Shown here one piece after another: positions 41,014 through 48,990 of a stretch of DNA of 62,291 nucleotides. The first letter of the stretch is position 1. Each line of letters opens with the position of its first letter. Location of the stretch: IMG/VR virus record IMGVR_UViG_3300031718_000010, positions 1 through 62,291 of that record; one strand, written 5' to 3'. Made by a program: the position numbers and the translations under genes. Under the pieces are notes generated by a model. The model saw only the letters and a program-made list of their open reading frames with translations. It had not been told where the DNA came from and ran no database searches. Origin of the DNA: a virus.

Positions 41014-43667
41014 ATATTAACCTCATTCATCCCATTCTTATTATCATCATCCATAGGAGCTAGATTACTCCCAACCTTAATCTCAAATCCAATATCTAAT
41101 CCCCCAAGCTCAGCAATAGGCTTATTAAACTGCCTAGCCATACACTCAATAGCACTATCCACAAGATGATTGGGCGTCTCGAATACGAGTGAGTCGTAAG
41201 TTGGTAGACGCATAAGGTTGCCAATATTAGGGATAACAGACAAGGCAAGGATGTCCTCACGTTGAATAGCCGCTCCATCACTCTGCGGCCTAAACGCAAT
41301 AGCCCGTTTCGCATCCCCTTCATGGTCTACCTCCCATTTATTAGCTCGTTTATTCATCTTATATATAGGGCCATAGAAATAATGTCTATATTGAAAGCTA
41401 TTATCTAGATATTTCTTACCCCAGACTTCTTCTAATGTAGCTTTGTGATAACTTCTAATAGCCTGTCCAGCTGGGCTACCGAACAGGATATCCTGAACCT
41501 TCTGAGCACTATACTCAGTAGGGAAATACTCTTCATATTCGTCATGCATACCATAGGGTGACAATAGATATGACGAACCATGTACACACCGTTTCCATCC
41601 TTCATAGTCATCACCTCCTCTTTTCTTAAACTGTTTAAGTAACTTTTTAAGTTCAGGTAATGGGGTATCTCTAATAACAGCCCAAGGGACTTCATCCCCT
41701 AATACAATCGAACCAAGATAACTATGAACCCCAGCCTTAGCTAGTTTGATATATTCAGGACTCTTAGCCCAATAACCAACTAATACAGCCTCTAATCCAC
41801 TTCTATCTATCTCAATTAGCTTACATCCTTCTTCTGCGATGATAGTCCTACGAAATAAACGAGCTAAATCATTTCGTTTGGGGATATTACCAAGATTTAC
41901 ATTTCTACTTGAGCTTCTCCACGTTGAGGGATGGAACCCATACTGGCTGTGTGCTCTGTCATTCTCATCTAAAGGCCAATTATATGTTGATAAGAACTTT
42001 AATTTCTGCTTGTAAGAAACGCAATGACGAAATATGGGATGCTTAGTTAACCTTTTGAGATACTTAGCTTCAGTTGATTCTCTATCATCACCCCTCGCTT
42101 TTGGGATTTTAACCTTTAACTCCCTCATTAGGTCTAATAAGTCAGGCCTGCTATTAGGATTAAACGGTTTAGTCCTAATCCAAATAGGCCTCATTACTTG
42201 TCCACCAGCTATAACTAATGACCCATCCTTAGTCTTAGCAGGGGCCTCACCAGATACTGTCTTAGTAGCTTCAATATATATACGTTTGGATATAGGGGTA
42301 TTAGGGCCAGCTATGGACTTTTTAAGTGGCTTGAATGATTGCTCTATTTTAATTAATTTAGCTGGCAATAACTCTTGAACCTTATTAAACTCAACCTTAG
42401 CATCAGTTTCCATTGCAGCCATAAATGGAACCCTAGCTTCCTTATCAACCTTTACACCCGCAACACCCATATTTACATAAATAGGGTCAACCTTAACGCA
42501 ATGACTCCAAAACCTATCCCATCTACCATCCTTAATTAACTGTGCCTTGGTCCCTTCATATACTCCCATCTGTACGGCGTTATCCATTCCATTATAAAAC
42601 GCAGGACGTTGGCTATGTAGATGCTTCCACGGTTTACCAGAATAGAAGAACGGGGCTGCGAAGTTGAGGGCTTTTGGTAGGTCTGAGTATAACCAGTGCC
42701 ACGCCCACATAGCGTCAACAATCTGAACATCCGGGTGTAACTCGAACCCATTACTCTTGAGCCTAGGTAAGTCGTAGTTTTTATTCCAGAAGGAGATAAC
42801 TCTAGCTTTACGGATAAGCTCTTTAGCTCGTCGGATGTAATCCCCATCAAACGGGAAAGATACGCCTTCCCACTGTCTGATAGAGAATCCCATACGTAGT
42901 ATTTGATAAGATGGGTCATCCTCACTTTCCTCCTCGTTCTTCCCTTGTAATGACCTAGGAGTTTCAATATCACACATTAGAAAGGGGATATCCCCTCTAC
43001 CTGGGAAGTTGATATAAGCTGGAGGGGGGTCCTCTATTATCTTAGTCTCAGTTGGCTTATATGAGCCATTAGCTATCTCAACAGCCCTAGCTAGAGAGAG
43101 GATGAAAGCAATAGTATACTTCCAATTCCCTTGTATTATAGATGACGGATGGAAGGTAGGGACCGCAGGTATTCCCTCGTAAACCGATGGGATGACATAG
43201 GCGTGATTGCCTTCAATTCCCTCGAAACCTGTGAGCCTCCGTAGGGCCACGTTTCCAAGCGCAATAAACACCTTAGGCACACGTTTGGCGACAAGGTTAT
43301 CCAGGTACGGCTTACACTGTTTCTGTGCATATTCGGCTTCTGGATATTTCCAAGGCTCATCATTCATCCCTAGTGCTGGAGGAGAGCACCAATAGCTATT
43401 AGTAACAGTAAACTCCTCCCTTGTCAATCCTCTTTTAGATAATATAGTATCAAGCCATCTGCCACTAGCACCACTAAAATTGCGATTAGCCAATATCTCC
43501 TCTTTCCAAGGAGAATCCCCAACGATACATATACCATTAGAGCCGCTACCATCAGGCTCAATCCTACGCCCACCAGTATGTTGGTAATGGCATTTATCAC
43601 AATAAGGCCCTTGGACTAGGGGATTACCTTGATTAAAGATAGGTAATTCAACTTTAACTTTAGCCAT
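41010..43667 (-). CDS. DNA polymerase, family A, with N-terminal uracil-DNA-glycosylase-like domain
   Basis: 885 residues in three parts. Residues ~20-200: a UDG superfamily fold (VGDSPWKEE for motif 1 and TFHPSSII for the HPS motif) with a Cys/His cluster at the front. About 228-400: 3'-5' exonuclease (CDIETPRS, NKNYDLPRL, DAMWAWHWLYSDLPKALNF). About 560-870: polymerase with motif A EIDRSGLEA (~615), motif B KRCVHGSSYLLSPYG (~690) and motif C YDSLVFE (~824, Y-D-S in place of the usual H-D-E). Main replicase. Confidence 0.88.
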   Translation of the reverse strand: MAKVKVELPIFNQGNPLVQGPYCDKCHYQHTGGRRIEPDGSGSNGICIVGDSPWKEEILANRNFSGASGRWLDTILSKRGLTREEFTVTNSYWCSPPALGMNDEPWKYPEAEYAQKQCKPYLDNLVAKRVPKVFIALGNVALRRLTGFEGIEGNHAYVIPSVYEGIPAVPTFHPSSIIQGNWKYTIAFILSLARAVEIANGSYKPTETKIIEDPPPAYINFPGRGDIPFLMCDIETPRSLQGKNEEESEDDPSYQILRMGFSIRQWEGVSFPFDGDYIRRAKELIRKARVISFWNKNYDLPRLKSNGFELHPDVQIVDAMWAWHWLYSDLPKALNFAAPFFYSGKPWKHLHSQRPAFYNGMDNAVQMGVYEGTKAQLIKDGRWDRFWSHCVKVDPIYVNMGVAGVKVDKEARVPFMAAMETDAKVEFNKVQELLPAKLIKIEQSFKPLKKSIAGPNTPISKRIYIEATKTVSGEAPAKTKDGSLVIAGGQVMRPIWIRTKPFNPNSRPDLLDLMRELKVKIPKARGDDRESTEAKYLKRLTKHPIFRHCVSYKQKLKFLSTYNWPLDENDRAHSQYGFHPSTWRSSSRNVNLGNIPKRNDLARLFRRTIIAEEGCKLIEIDRSGLEAVLVGYWAKSPEYIKLAKAGVHSYLGSIVLGDEVPWAVIRDTPLPELKKLLKQFKKRGGDDYEGWKRCVHGSSYLLSPYGMHDEYEEYFPTEYSAQKVQDILFGSPAGQAIRSYHKATLEEVWGKKYLDNSFQYRHYFYGPIYKMNKRANKWEVDHEGDAKRAIAFRPQSDGAAIQREDILALSVIPNIGNLMRLPTYDSLVFETPNHLVDSAIECMARQFNKPIAELGGLDIGFEIKVGSNLAPMDDDNKNGMNEVNI

Positions 43668-43689
43668 TAGTTATCCTAATAGATAAAAT

Positions 43690-43719
43690 AAAAGGGGCTG
43701 GCATGAGCGACCAACCCCT
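43690..43719 (-). terminator. Intrinsic terminator
   Basis: On the minus strand GGGGTTGG (43718-43711), a 9-nt loop and CCAGCCCC (43701-43694), followed by TTTTATTTTAT. It follows the AT-hook gene and precedes the polymerase gene. The best intrinsic terminator in the window. Confidence 0.75.
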
Positions 43720-43757
43720 CTCCTACAACCTAATCATTCCCCCAACCTGCAAAATGA

Positions 43758-44057
43758 TTAAGCCGAGATTGCTCTAGGTCTACCTGGACCACGATGCTCA
43801 GTAGCCTCAGTAGGCTGAGAAACAGGCTCATTGGCTACAGCTGTTGCTACAGCTTCACCTGCTTGGGTACCCTCAGTCTTAGGCTTCCTAGCTTTACGTG
43901 CCTTAGATAACCGTTCACCAATTTCCTGTCGCTTTTCGATTCGTGCGTTCAACCTACTAGTCACAAGCTGATGAGTGAGATTAGCAAGGTCAATATCCGC
44001 ATCCTCGAAAAACTCAATTACATCTTCATAATTTACTTTTGTCTTAGCCACTTTCAT
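43758..44057 (-). CDS. Small protein with AT-hook
   Basis: 99 residues: a helical N-terminal half, a basic segment (RLSKARKARKPK) and a C-terminal GPGRPR AT-hook, which binds the minor groove of AT-rich DNA. Fits an AT-rich genome; perhaps a nucleoid-like or regulatory protein. A terminator follows. Confidence 0.6.
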   Translation of the reverse strand: MKVAKTKVNYEDVIEFFEDADIDLANLTHQLVTSRLNARIEKRQEIGERLSKARKARKPKTEGTQAGEAVATAVANEPVSQPTEATEHRGPGRPRAISA

Positions 44058-44122
44058 TCTCCTTATCCCATGTTGGGATTGTTATATCTTAGCCCCTTAT
44101 TGATGACGTGTCAAATGGGAAA

Positions 44123-44169
44123 GGGATGGCCGGGTTACGAACCCGTTGCTCCCATGTCAGCACCATCCC
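44123..44169 (-). ncRNA. tRNA-like element lacking a D-arm
   Basis: Minus strand: a 7-bp stem GGGATGG/CCATCCC closes two arms. One is TGCT-loop-AGCA with CAT in the loop; the other is CGGG-TTCGTAA-CCCG, which looks like a T-arm. Total 47 nt, with no D-arm and no CCA. It may be a decayed or minimal tRNA. It could equally be a bifurcated terminator, as it is followed by TTT. Confidence 0.4.
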
Positions 44170-44175
44170 ATAGAA

Positions 44176-44829
44176 CTATCCCGCAGCTGCTTCCGTAGCC
44201 TGAGCAGGCATATGTACCCTAACCACCTCAGCATATCCATATGCCTTCTCCCCTGTTTGAGGGTTAACAGCCATTAGTTCAGGATTCCCTTGTGCATCCC
44301 GAGGCCAAGGTAATTCACCCTTTTTCTTCTTAGGGGCTGTTGATACCGTTGTGCTAGTTGACTTGAAAAAGGCCCTCCAGACAACCTCAGCTTCATCAAT
44401 TATCCCCTTACCATCTAGTTGAACTAAGGTTGACTCTAGCTGAGTCCTAAGGTCAATCCCACTAACCCCCATAGCTCTAAGTAATTCACCTAAGCTATGT
44501 AATTGCATACTAGGGTGTAGATAGGTGCTAACCTTCTGTGGTCCTAGCTGAATCTGCTCCCCTGATTCAGGTACAGCAATAGGCCTACCTTGAGCATCAG
44601 CGATAACCTTAGGCTGATAGTGAACCTCTAGAATCTTACGCTTAGGTTGACCTTTAACTACTTCACGTTCCTCAACACTAAACCAACTGTCTTTGTCCTC
44701 AACCATGCAGAAAAGAAGTTTGTAGGTTCCGGGGTATATTGGAGGAGGCGTCTTTCCAGACTCCGGGGCATCCCAGTCAATTTGGGGAAACGCATCCTCT
44801 GTTAATCCTAAACTTGCCAAGTCGGGCAT
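44176..44829 (-). CDS. Possible single-strand DNA-binding/recombination accessory protein
   Basis: 217 residues from ATG 44829. A strand-rich domain (PGTYKLLFCMVEDKDSWFSV and following) then helices and a K-rich linker. It has the look of phage SSB-like DUF669-type proteins that travel with a P-loop recombinase, as here (45778-47292). No diagnostic motif, so tentative. Confidence 0.45.
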   Translation of the reverse strand: MPDLASLGLTEDAFPQIDWDAPESGKTPPPIYPGTYKLLFCMVEDKDSWFSVEEREVVKGQPKRKILEVHYQPKVIADAQGRPIAVPESGEQIQLGPQKVSTYLHPSMQLHSLGELLRAMGVSGIDLRTQLESTLVQLDGKGIIDEAEVVWRAFFKSTSTTVSTAPKKKKGELPWPRDAQGNPELMAVNPQTGEKAYGYAEVVRVHMPAQATEAAAG

Positions 44830-44842
44830 AATCTGTTCTCCT

Positions 44843-45310
44843 TTATAAGTTATCAAAAGTCTTAACTATCTTTCTACAGCGTTCTACAAACTCATCTAAT
44901 GACATATCTGACTTCATATAGTTACAGTCTCCACAACAAGATAGCAGGTTGTCTACCGTGTAACCCTTAGAGCTATCTATCCTATCCAGGCCTATAGTTT
45001 TTATGGATTCTCCGCAATAGGCACATGGCCAGCCCCAAAAAGACTTAAACTGCTCTAAAGTTAAGTCAAAGTAAATATGACGTGCCTTAGCTTGAGCCTT
45101 TAATGTAGAAAATCTATAGCCTTCTGTTCCGTAGCGAACTTTCTCCAGTTTAGAAACACATAATTTGCACCATCCATTGTATCCACCTTTGATACTCTTA
45201 TTCTTCGCAAATTCACTAAAGGACTTAGGAGTTTGGCATTTAGGGCACCACTTTAATCCCTTACTTCTAATATCCTTATTACTATAATTAAATCTTTTTA
45301 GTCGTGTCAT
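44843..45310 (-). CDS. HNH endonuclease with N-terminal zinc motif
   Basis: About 155 residues from ATG 45310. An N-terminal CPKC…CKLC pair precedes the catalytic domain: CAYCG, then IGLDRIDSSKGYTVDNLLSC, then CGDCNYMKSD, the standard HNH pattern of phage homing endonucleases. Its start overlaps the upstream gene by 23 nt. Inserted between recombination genes. Confidence 0.85.
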   Translation of the reverse strand: MTRLKRFNYSNKDIRSKGLKWCPKCQTPKSFSEFAKNKSIKGGYNGWCKLCVSKLEKVRYGTEGYRFSTLKAQAKARHIYFDLTLEQFKSFWGWPCAYCGESIKTIGLDRIDSSKGYTVDNLLSCCGDCNYMKSDMSLDEFVERCRKIVKTFDNL

Positions 45311-45518
45311 GCTTTGGTTCACTAATAACAGCTTCTATCGTCACAACATGTAATCCATGTACCCTAGTTGCATACATAGCTGCATTTATAACTTGTTCCC
45401 TAGTTAGATATGTTTGTCTGTCCCCAGGGGTATCAGTCATAATAGTTGTTACTTTCCATGTTCTAGGTGGAGCTATAGACTTAGCTATAGGGTCCATATC
45501 TTTAGTTAGCACTTTCAT
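45288..45518 (-). CDS. Hypothetical protein
   Basis: 76 residues, an alpha/beta mix (TWKVTTIMTDTPGDRQTYLT then a helix with ALHVVTIEAVIS-like strand). Overlaps both neighbours by 17-23 nt. Family not recognised. Confidence 0.5.
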   Translation of the reverse strand: MKVLTKDMDPIAKSIAPPRTWKVTTIMTDTPGDRQTYLTREQVINAAMYATRVHGLHVVTIEAVISEPKHDTTKKI

Positions 45519-45666
45519 AGTCCTTAATTACCCTATTGAAACAGGATATATAATCCGCTATATCTGGATTACGTTTAACCCTATCCTGCATACCATAGGT
45601 TAGTTGTTTAGCTGCCTTGGCTAATAGGATAATTAACTCCTCCCTAGTTAACTTATGATTATCCAT
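45502..45666 (-). CDS. Small helical protein
   Basis: 54 residues (MDNHKLTREELIILLAKAAK start), fully helical and charged. ATG 45666 follows the previous stop by 1 base. Overlaps the next gene by 17 nt. No motif. Confidence 0.5.
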   Translation of the reverse strand: MDNHKLTREELIILLAKAAKQLTYGMQDRVKRNPDIADYISCFNRVIKDYESAN

Positions 45667-45667
45667 C

Positions 45668-45781
45668 CTATTTTTTCCTTCTCCAAGCCTCTATTATACC
45701 TTGAATAGGAGAGAAGAAGCCTTCAATTAATAAGACCATAATCAATCCACCTACTATAGCCTCAACTATATCCTTATTCAT
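45668..45781 (-). CDS. Tiny membrane protein
   Basis: 37 residues: acidic start, one hydrophobic helix (IVGGLIMVLLIEGFF) and a basic tail. ATGA overlap with the preceding P-loop ATPase gene. Function unknown. Confidence 0.5.
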   Translation of the reverse strand: MNKDIVEAIVGGLIMVLLIEGFFSPIQGIIEAWRRKK

Positions 45782-47292
45782 TTTTTACCTACTGGCTGGA
45801 TAGATACAGGTCCAACTGGCTTTTTAGGTAAACTAAGGCTAGAAGGTAATGAAGAGGCTGCTCCCTTCCCAGTTACAGCCCCTCCTTCTATACCTGCGCC
45901 ATTAGGGAGTTGAGTCGCTCCATTAGTTCCAGGTTGACCAGGAACCTTGGTAGTATTAACAACTCCCGTTGTAGCAGGGACGGAAATTATTGGCTTAAGT
46001 AACTTAGCTGCTTTGGCTCGCTTCTCCATATTCTCAACTTCAGCCTTCTTAGCAGCTATGGCTCGTTCCATTAATCTTTCCTTAAGGCCTGATATCTCAT
46101 TTAGCTTACTAACTGATTGAGTCTCCTGCTTAGCATATAAACTATCCAATAATCTATAAGCATCAGCTACCGAACCTGACTGTAGATAATTAGGGACTTC
46201 AGATACATAAGCCTTAGGTGCCCTAATCTTACAGGGAAAGGGAATCATAGTTAACGGGTCAATATGGGTCTTGATAAATAGAACGTGCTTAGCTTCAGTT
46301 AATAATTGACCTGTAGCAACATCCTTCTTACTTTCCCCTGCTATAATATCCATATGAAATACATTAAGGAACCATCCTCCAGCCTTACCTGTTGCCTTCT
46401 TCCCACCAATCATAGGGCCATATACCTTAGACCCACCTTGGTCGTCACCTTTTGATTCCTGTCCAGTCCATAAGACTTTCTCATATTTCAATAGGTGAGA
46501 TATAGCTACCTCACGTTGGAGGTTATCTTGCATAAAGCCATAATAGGACATATTACCACCGCTGAAATCAACTCCATCTTGGGTCCAAGTATAGCTAGGG
46601 TCTTGGCTAAGGCTAGCCTTCTCCTCCTTAAGATTAGCTAACATCATATCACCAAAGCTAGTTAATCCTTCAAACGCCCCAAATCCGTAGACCTCCCATG
46701 TTCCTGCATCTGGAGGAACCAAGGGGGATTCGGGGTCATCCAATCGTAGAGGCCAGTAGCCTCTGACAGCTTTATGTAAAGCAGCAACAGGATACTTCCA
46801 AGCACCGATAGCCCAGTATTCGATTTGTCCGGCTTTAACCAATCCTCCAAGGGGGCCGAATCCTCCTCCGTCAGCCGACACCATACGTGTAAGTTTACCC
46901 CAACGCTGAAGGACATAATCACTAACCTCACCTATGTTAACTGTCTTACCCGAACCAGTGGCCCCATAGATTAAATCAGCCTTAGGTTCAATAAAGCTAG
47001 CAGGCTCTAATTCCCCTATAACCTTAACAATAGAAGGGGATGGACTACCTACCAAGGCTGCCGTCGCATCCCCCTTGGCTTCCACAGCCGCGCTATCCTG
47101 CCCCACAGCCTCCTGAGCAGGAATATCAATAGGCTTATCAATAGCATCAAACATATTAGGTTCGCTCATTTTAATTTTCCAATAACCCCTTTTATATGCT
47201 TCCTTGGCTTGTTTGCTATGACTACGAACATGATAAGCAAGTATAGTAAGACTAGAACTAGAATTATCTCCACAAAGAAGGCATCTATACAT
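45778..47292 (-). CDS. P-loop ATPase (Sak4/AAA_24-like) with N-terminal C2H2 zinc finger
   Basis: 504 residues. Residues 4-25 are a textbook C2H2 finger (C4, C7, H21, H25). Then come a linker, Walker A GATGSGKT at 110-117 and a RecA-like core (SADGGGFGPLGGL, later KVLWTGQESKGDD). A coiled helix (~400-430) and a P/G tail follow. RecA-core phage proteins of this size are often annealing recombinases. An internal ATG (47169) would drop the finger; the finger's quality makes me prefer the long form. Confidence 0.6.
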   Translation of the reverse strand: MYRCLLCGDNSSSSLTILAYHVRSHSKQAKEAYKRGYWKIKMSEPNMFDAIDKPIDIPAQEAVGQDSAAVEAKGDATAALVGSPSPSIVKVIGELEPASFIEPKADLIYGATGSGKTVNIGEVSDYVLQRWGKLTRMVSADGGGFGPLGGLVKAGQIEYWAIGAWKYPVAALHKAVRGYWPLRLDDPESPLVPPDAGTWEVYGFGAFEGLTSFGDMMLANLKEEKASLSQDPSYTWTQDGVDFSGGNMSYYGFMQDNLQREVAISHLLKYEKVLWTGQESKGDDQGGSKVYGPMIGGKKATGKAGGWFLNVFHMDIIAGESKKDVATGQLLTEAKHVLFIKTHIDPLTMIPFPCKIRAPKAYVSEVPNYLQSGSVADAYRLLDSLYAKQETQSVSKLNEISGLKERLMERAIAAKKAEVENMEKRAKAAKLLKPIISVPATTGVVNTTKVPGQPGTNGATQLPNGAGIEGGAVTGKGAASSLPSSLSLPKKPVGPVSIQPVGKK

Positions 47293-47299
47293 CCCAAGA

Positions 47300-47545
47300 T
47301 TAATTAGCCCCCGGCCCAGGTGGAATAGGTATAGGTTGCCTACTAGCTGGCCTAGTCTCGTTTTCTTCCTCCCATTGAATCACTCCACTTCTAATACTAC
47401 AACCATCCCCTATATCCTTTAACCCTTGAATTGGAATACGAGATGCTTCCATTGTCCTACGAATCCAAGTTTCAGTCCCATGATACTCAAGGACGCGGAC
47501 AACCGACACTAGGGCCTCACCCTTAGAATTAACTTTATCAGCCAT
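47300..47545 (-). CDS. Hypothetical protein
   Basis: 81 residues, strand-rich N-terminal half, then an extended P-rich end (PIPIPPGPGAN). Separated by 7 bp from the P-loop ATPase start, so same operon. No motif recognised. Confidence 0.55.
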   Translation of the reverse strand: MADKVNSKGEALVSVVRVLEYHGTETWIRRTMEASRIPIQGLKDIGDGCSIRSGVIQWEEENETRPASRQPIPIPPGPGAN

Positions 47546-47603
47546 TTAATCCCCTGTCATTTTCACTATAACAAATTTTATAACGAAATGCAAGTGTTTT
47601 CTA

Positions 47604-47975
47604 TCAATCCTTAACATCCCGTTGCATATTATCCGCGAATCCAGCCGCCTCAGCCGCCAGCATAGCTGACCTTTCATCTAATAATCTATCCCTAAAGTTA
47701 GACAATAAGGCCCAATGGGTTTCACTTAATAGTTTAATTGTTGCCCTTTCACTTTCTACTATTCCTCTTGTTATAGCACTATTAGCAGCCGCCCCAGGGC
47801 TAGTACCCTTACATATCACAACCCCTATGAAATTATCCTCAGGGTCTCTGAAGCTGCACCAGAACGGAAAGGTTTCTTTCGGCTTTATATCTTTCCTTTC
47901 TGGCAACATAACAGGCTTTACAGATTCTTTTTCCGGTTGAGGGAATAGTAATGATGTTACCTTCTTCCAAAGCAT
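47604..47975 (-). CDS. Hypothetical protein
   Basis: 123 residues from ATG 47975, preceded by GGAGGGG with good spacing; a longer in-frame start (48074) lies deep in the upstream gene. Short strand region (FWCSFRDPEDNFIGVVICKG) then long helices. Its first 137 nt overlap the end of the HNH gene in another frame. Confidence 0.55.
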   Translation of the reverse strand: MLWKKVTSLLFPQPEKESVKPVMLPERKDIKPKETFPFWCSFRDPEDNFIGVVICKGTSPGAAANSAITRGIVESERATIKLLSETHWALLSNFRDRLLDERSAMLAAEAAGFADNMQRDVKD

Positions 47976-48321
47976 GACCCCTCCAACAATGAGATTGCAA
48001 TCTTCTAGGCCTTCTATTATTAGCCTGTTCCTTAGGTGTAGCCCATTTACAATTATTAGGTTCGTAATTACCATTATTATCGTTGCGTTCTAATCTCGTT
48101 CCTTCAGGACGTTCTCCCATATCAGCCAAGAAGTTACGAAAACTATTCCAACGTTCACATATAGTTATCCCTCGTCCCCCGTAATAGTTATATGTTTCGT
48201 GTTTAGCATACCTAACTCTACGATGCATAGCTCTCCAAGAGTTAAATGTTGGAGTTCCTTTACGCCTCCCGCAAGGAAGAAATATCTCAAGGTACTTGTC
48301 AGGCTTTCTTATCCTGCTCAT
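47839..48321 (-). CDS. HNH-type (AP2-like) homing endonuclease
   Basis: 160 residues, AGAGG before the ATG. Typical order: FNSWRAMHRRV, YNYYGGRGITICERW, RLERNDNNGNYEPNNCKWAT (the catalytic block), and a C-terminal zinc motif HCWRGH…CKAC with an R/K-rich end. The C-terminal 45 codons are read out of frame over the next gene, so both share 137 nt. Confidence 0.85.
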   Translation of the reverse strand: MSRIRKPDKYLEIFLPCGRRKGTPTFNSWRAMHRRVRYAKHETYNYYGGRGITICERWNSFRNFLADMGERPEGTRLERNDNNGNYEPNNCKWATPKEQANNRRPRRLQSHCWRGHALEEGNIITIPSTGKRICKACYVARKERYKAERNLSVLVQLQRP

Positions 48322-48329
48322 TTTTCCTC

Positions 48330-48935
48330 TTAACTTGGCTTGATTGGTAACTTCCTAATTGGCTTTGATTCTTGGGCAACTTGCCTAACTGGTCCACCTG
48401 CTGGGACTCTAACCCTATTGGGATTTGGTCTAGAGACAAGTTTGAATGAGCCTTGGGTCCCTGCTGGCTGTTCCACCACTGTTTGATTCTCTCTTGGACC
48501 TTGTTCAGTTTGAACACCTAACTCCTCCTGTAGTTTAGCTAATACAGTCCTACCATAATCTACCTCAGGTTCAATAGAAGGGACATTTATAACCTTAGGT
48601 AATTCAACTGGCTTATCAGTAGGCTTAGCGTCAGCTGGAGCACCACAACTAAAACAAAATCTATCGGTAGGCTCTCTTCCAATCCCACAAATGTTACATG
48701 CCAAACTTGAGAGCCTTGCTCCGTCTATACGACAGAAAGTTTCTATAAAGGGACGTTTGGCTCCACAAACAGGGCAACTTTTTTCAGGTCCAGCTTCTAT
48801 CTGTTCTTGTTGTACTACTTGAGGCTTATGGCAAGAGCAGTTACAGCGTGGATTATGGCAATCTGGGTGGTCGTTCATTAAGCAGGTTTCGCTTACCCCG
48901 CCTGGAACTCCAGGTTTATCAAGCGATGGAGGCAT
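48330..48935 (-). CDS. Double zinc-ribbon protein
   Basis: 201 residues. An N-terminal Cys/His block (CHNPRCNCSCH), then two zinc ribbons (CPVCG … C and CNICG … CFSCGAP) of the 'DZANK' style at about 52-98, then a long disordered, Q/P/V-rich tail ending K/P. Such ribbon pairs act as adaptor modules. Position upstream of the HNH gene; role unknown. Confidence 0.6.
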   Translation of the reverse strand: MPPSLDKPGVPGGVSETCLMNDHPDCHNPRCNCSCHKPQVVQQEQIEAGPEKSCPVCGAKRPFIETFCRIDGARLSSLACNICGIGREPTDRFCFSCGAPADAKPTDKPVELPKVINVPSIEPEVDYGRTVLAKLQEELGVQTEQGPRENQTVVEQPAGTQGSFKLVSRPNPNRVRVPAGGPVRQVAQESKPIRKLPIKPS

Positions 48936-48990
48936 TTCGCATCCCTATTGTTCTTCCTTTAGAATCTCTAATTACCTTTATATCATACAT
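48919..48990 (-). CDS. Possible 23-residue peptide
   Basis: ATG 48990 directly follows the stop of the RecB/Cas4-like gene (TAGATG), with GAGG 8 nt upstream. 23 residues, overlapping the start of the double zinc-ribbon gene. Real translation is uncertain. Confidence 0.3.
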   Translation of the reverse strand: MYDIKVIRDSKGRTIGMRNASIA

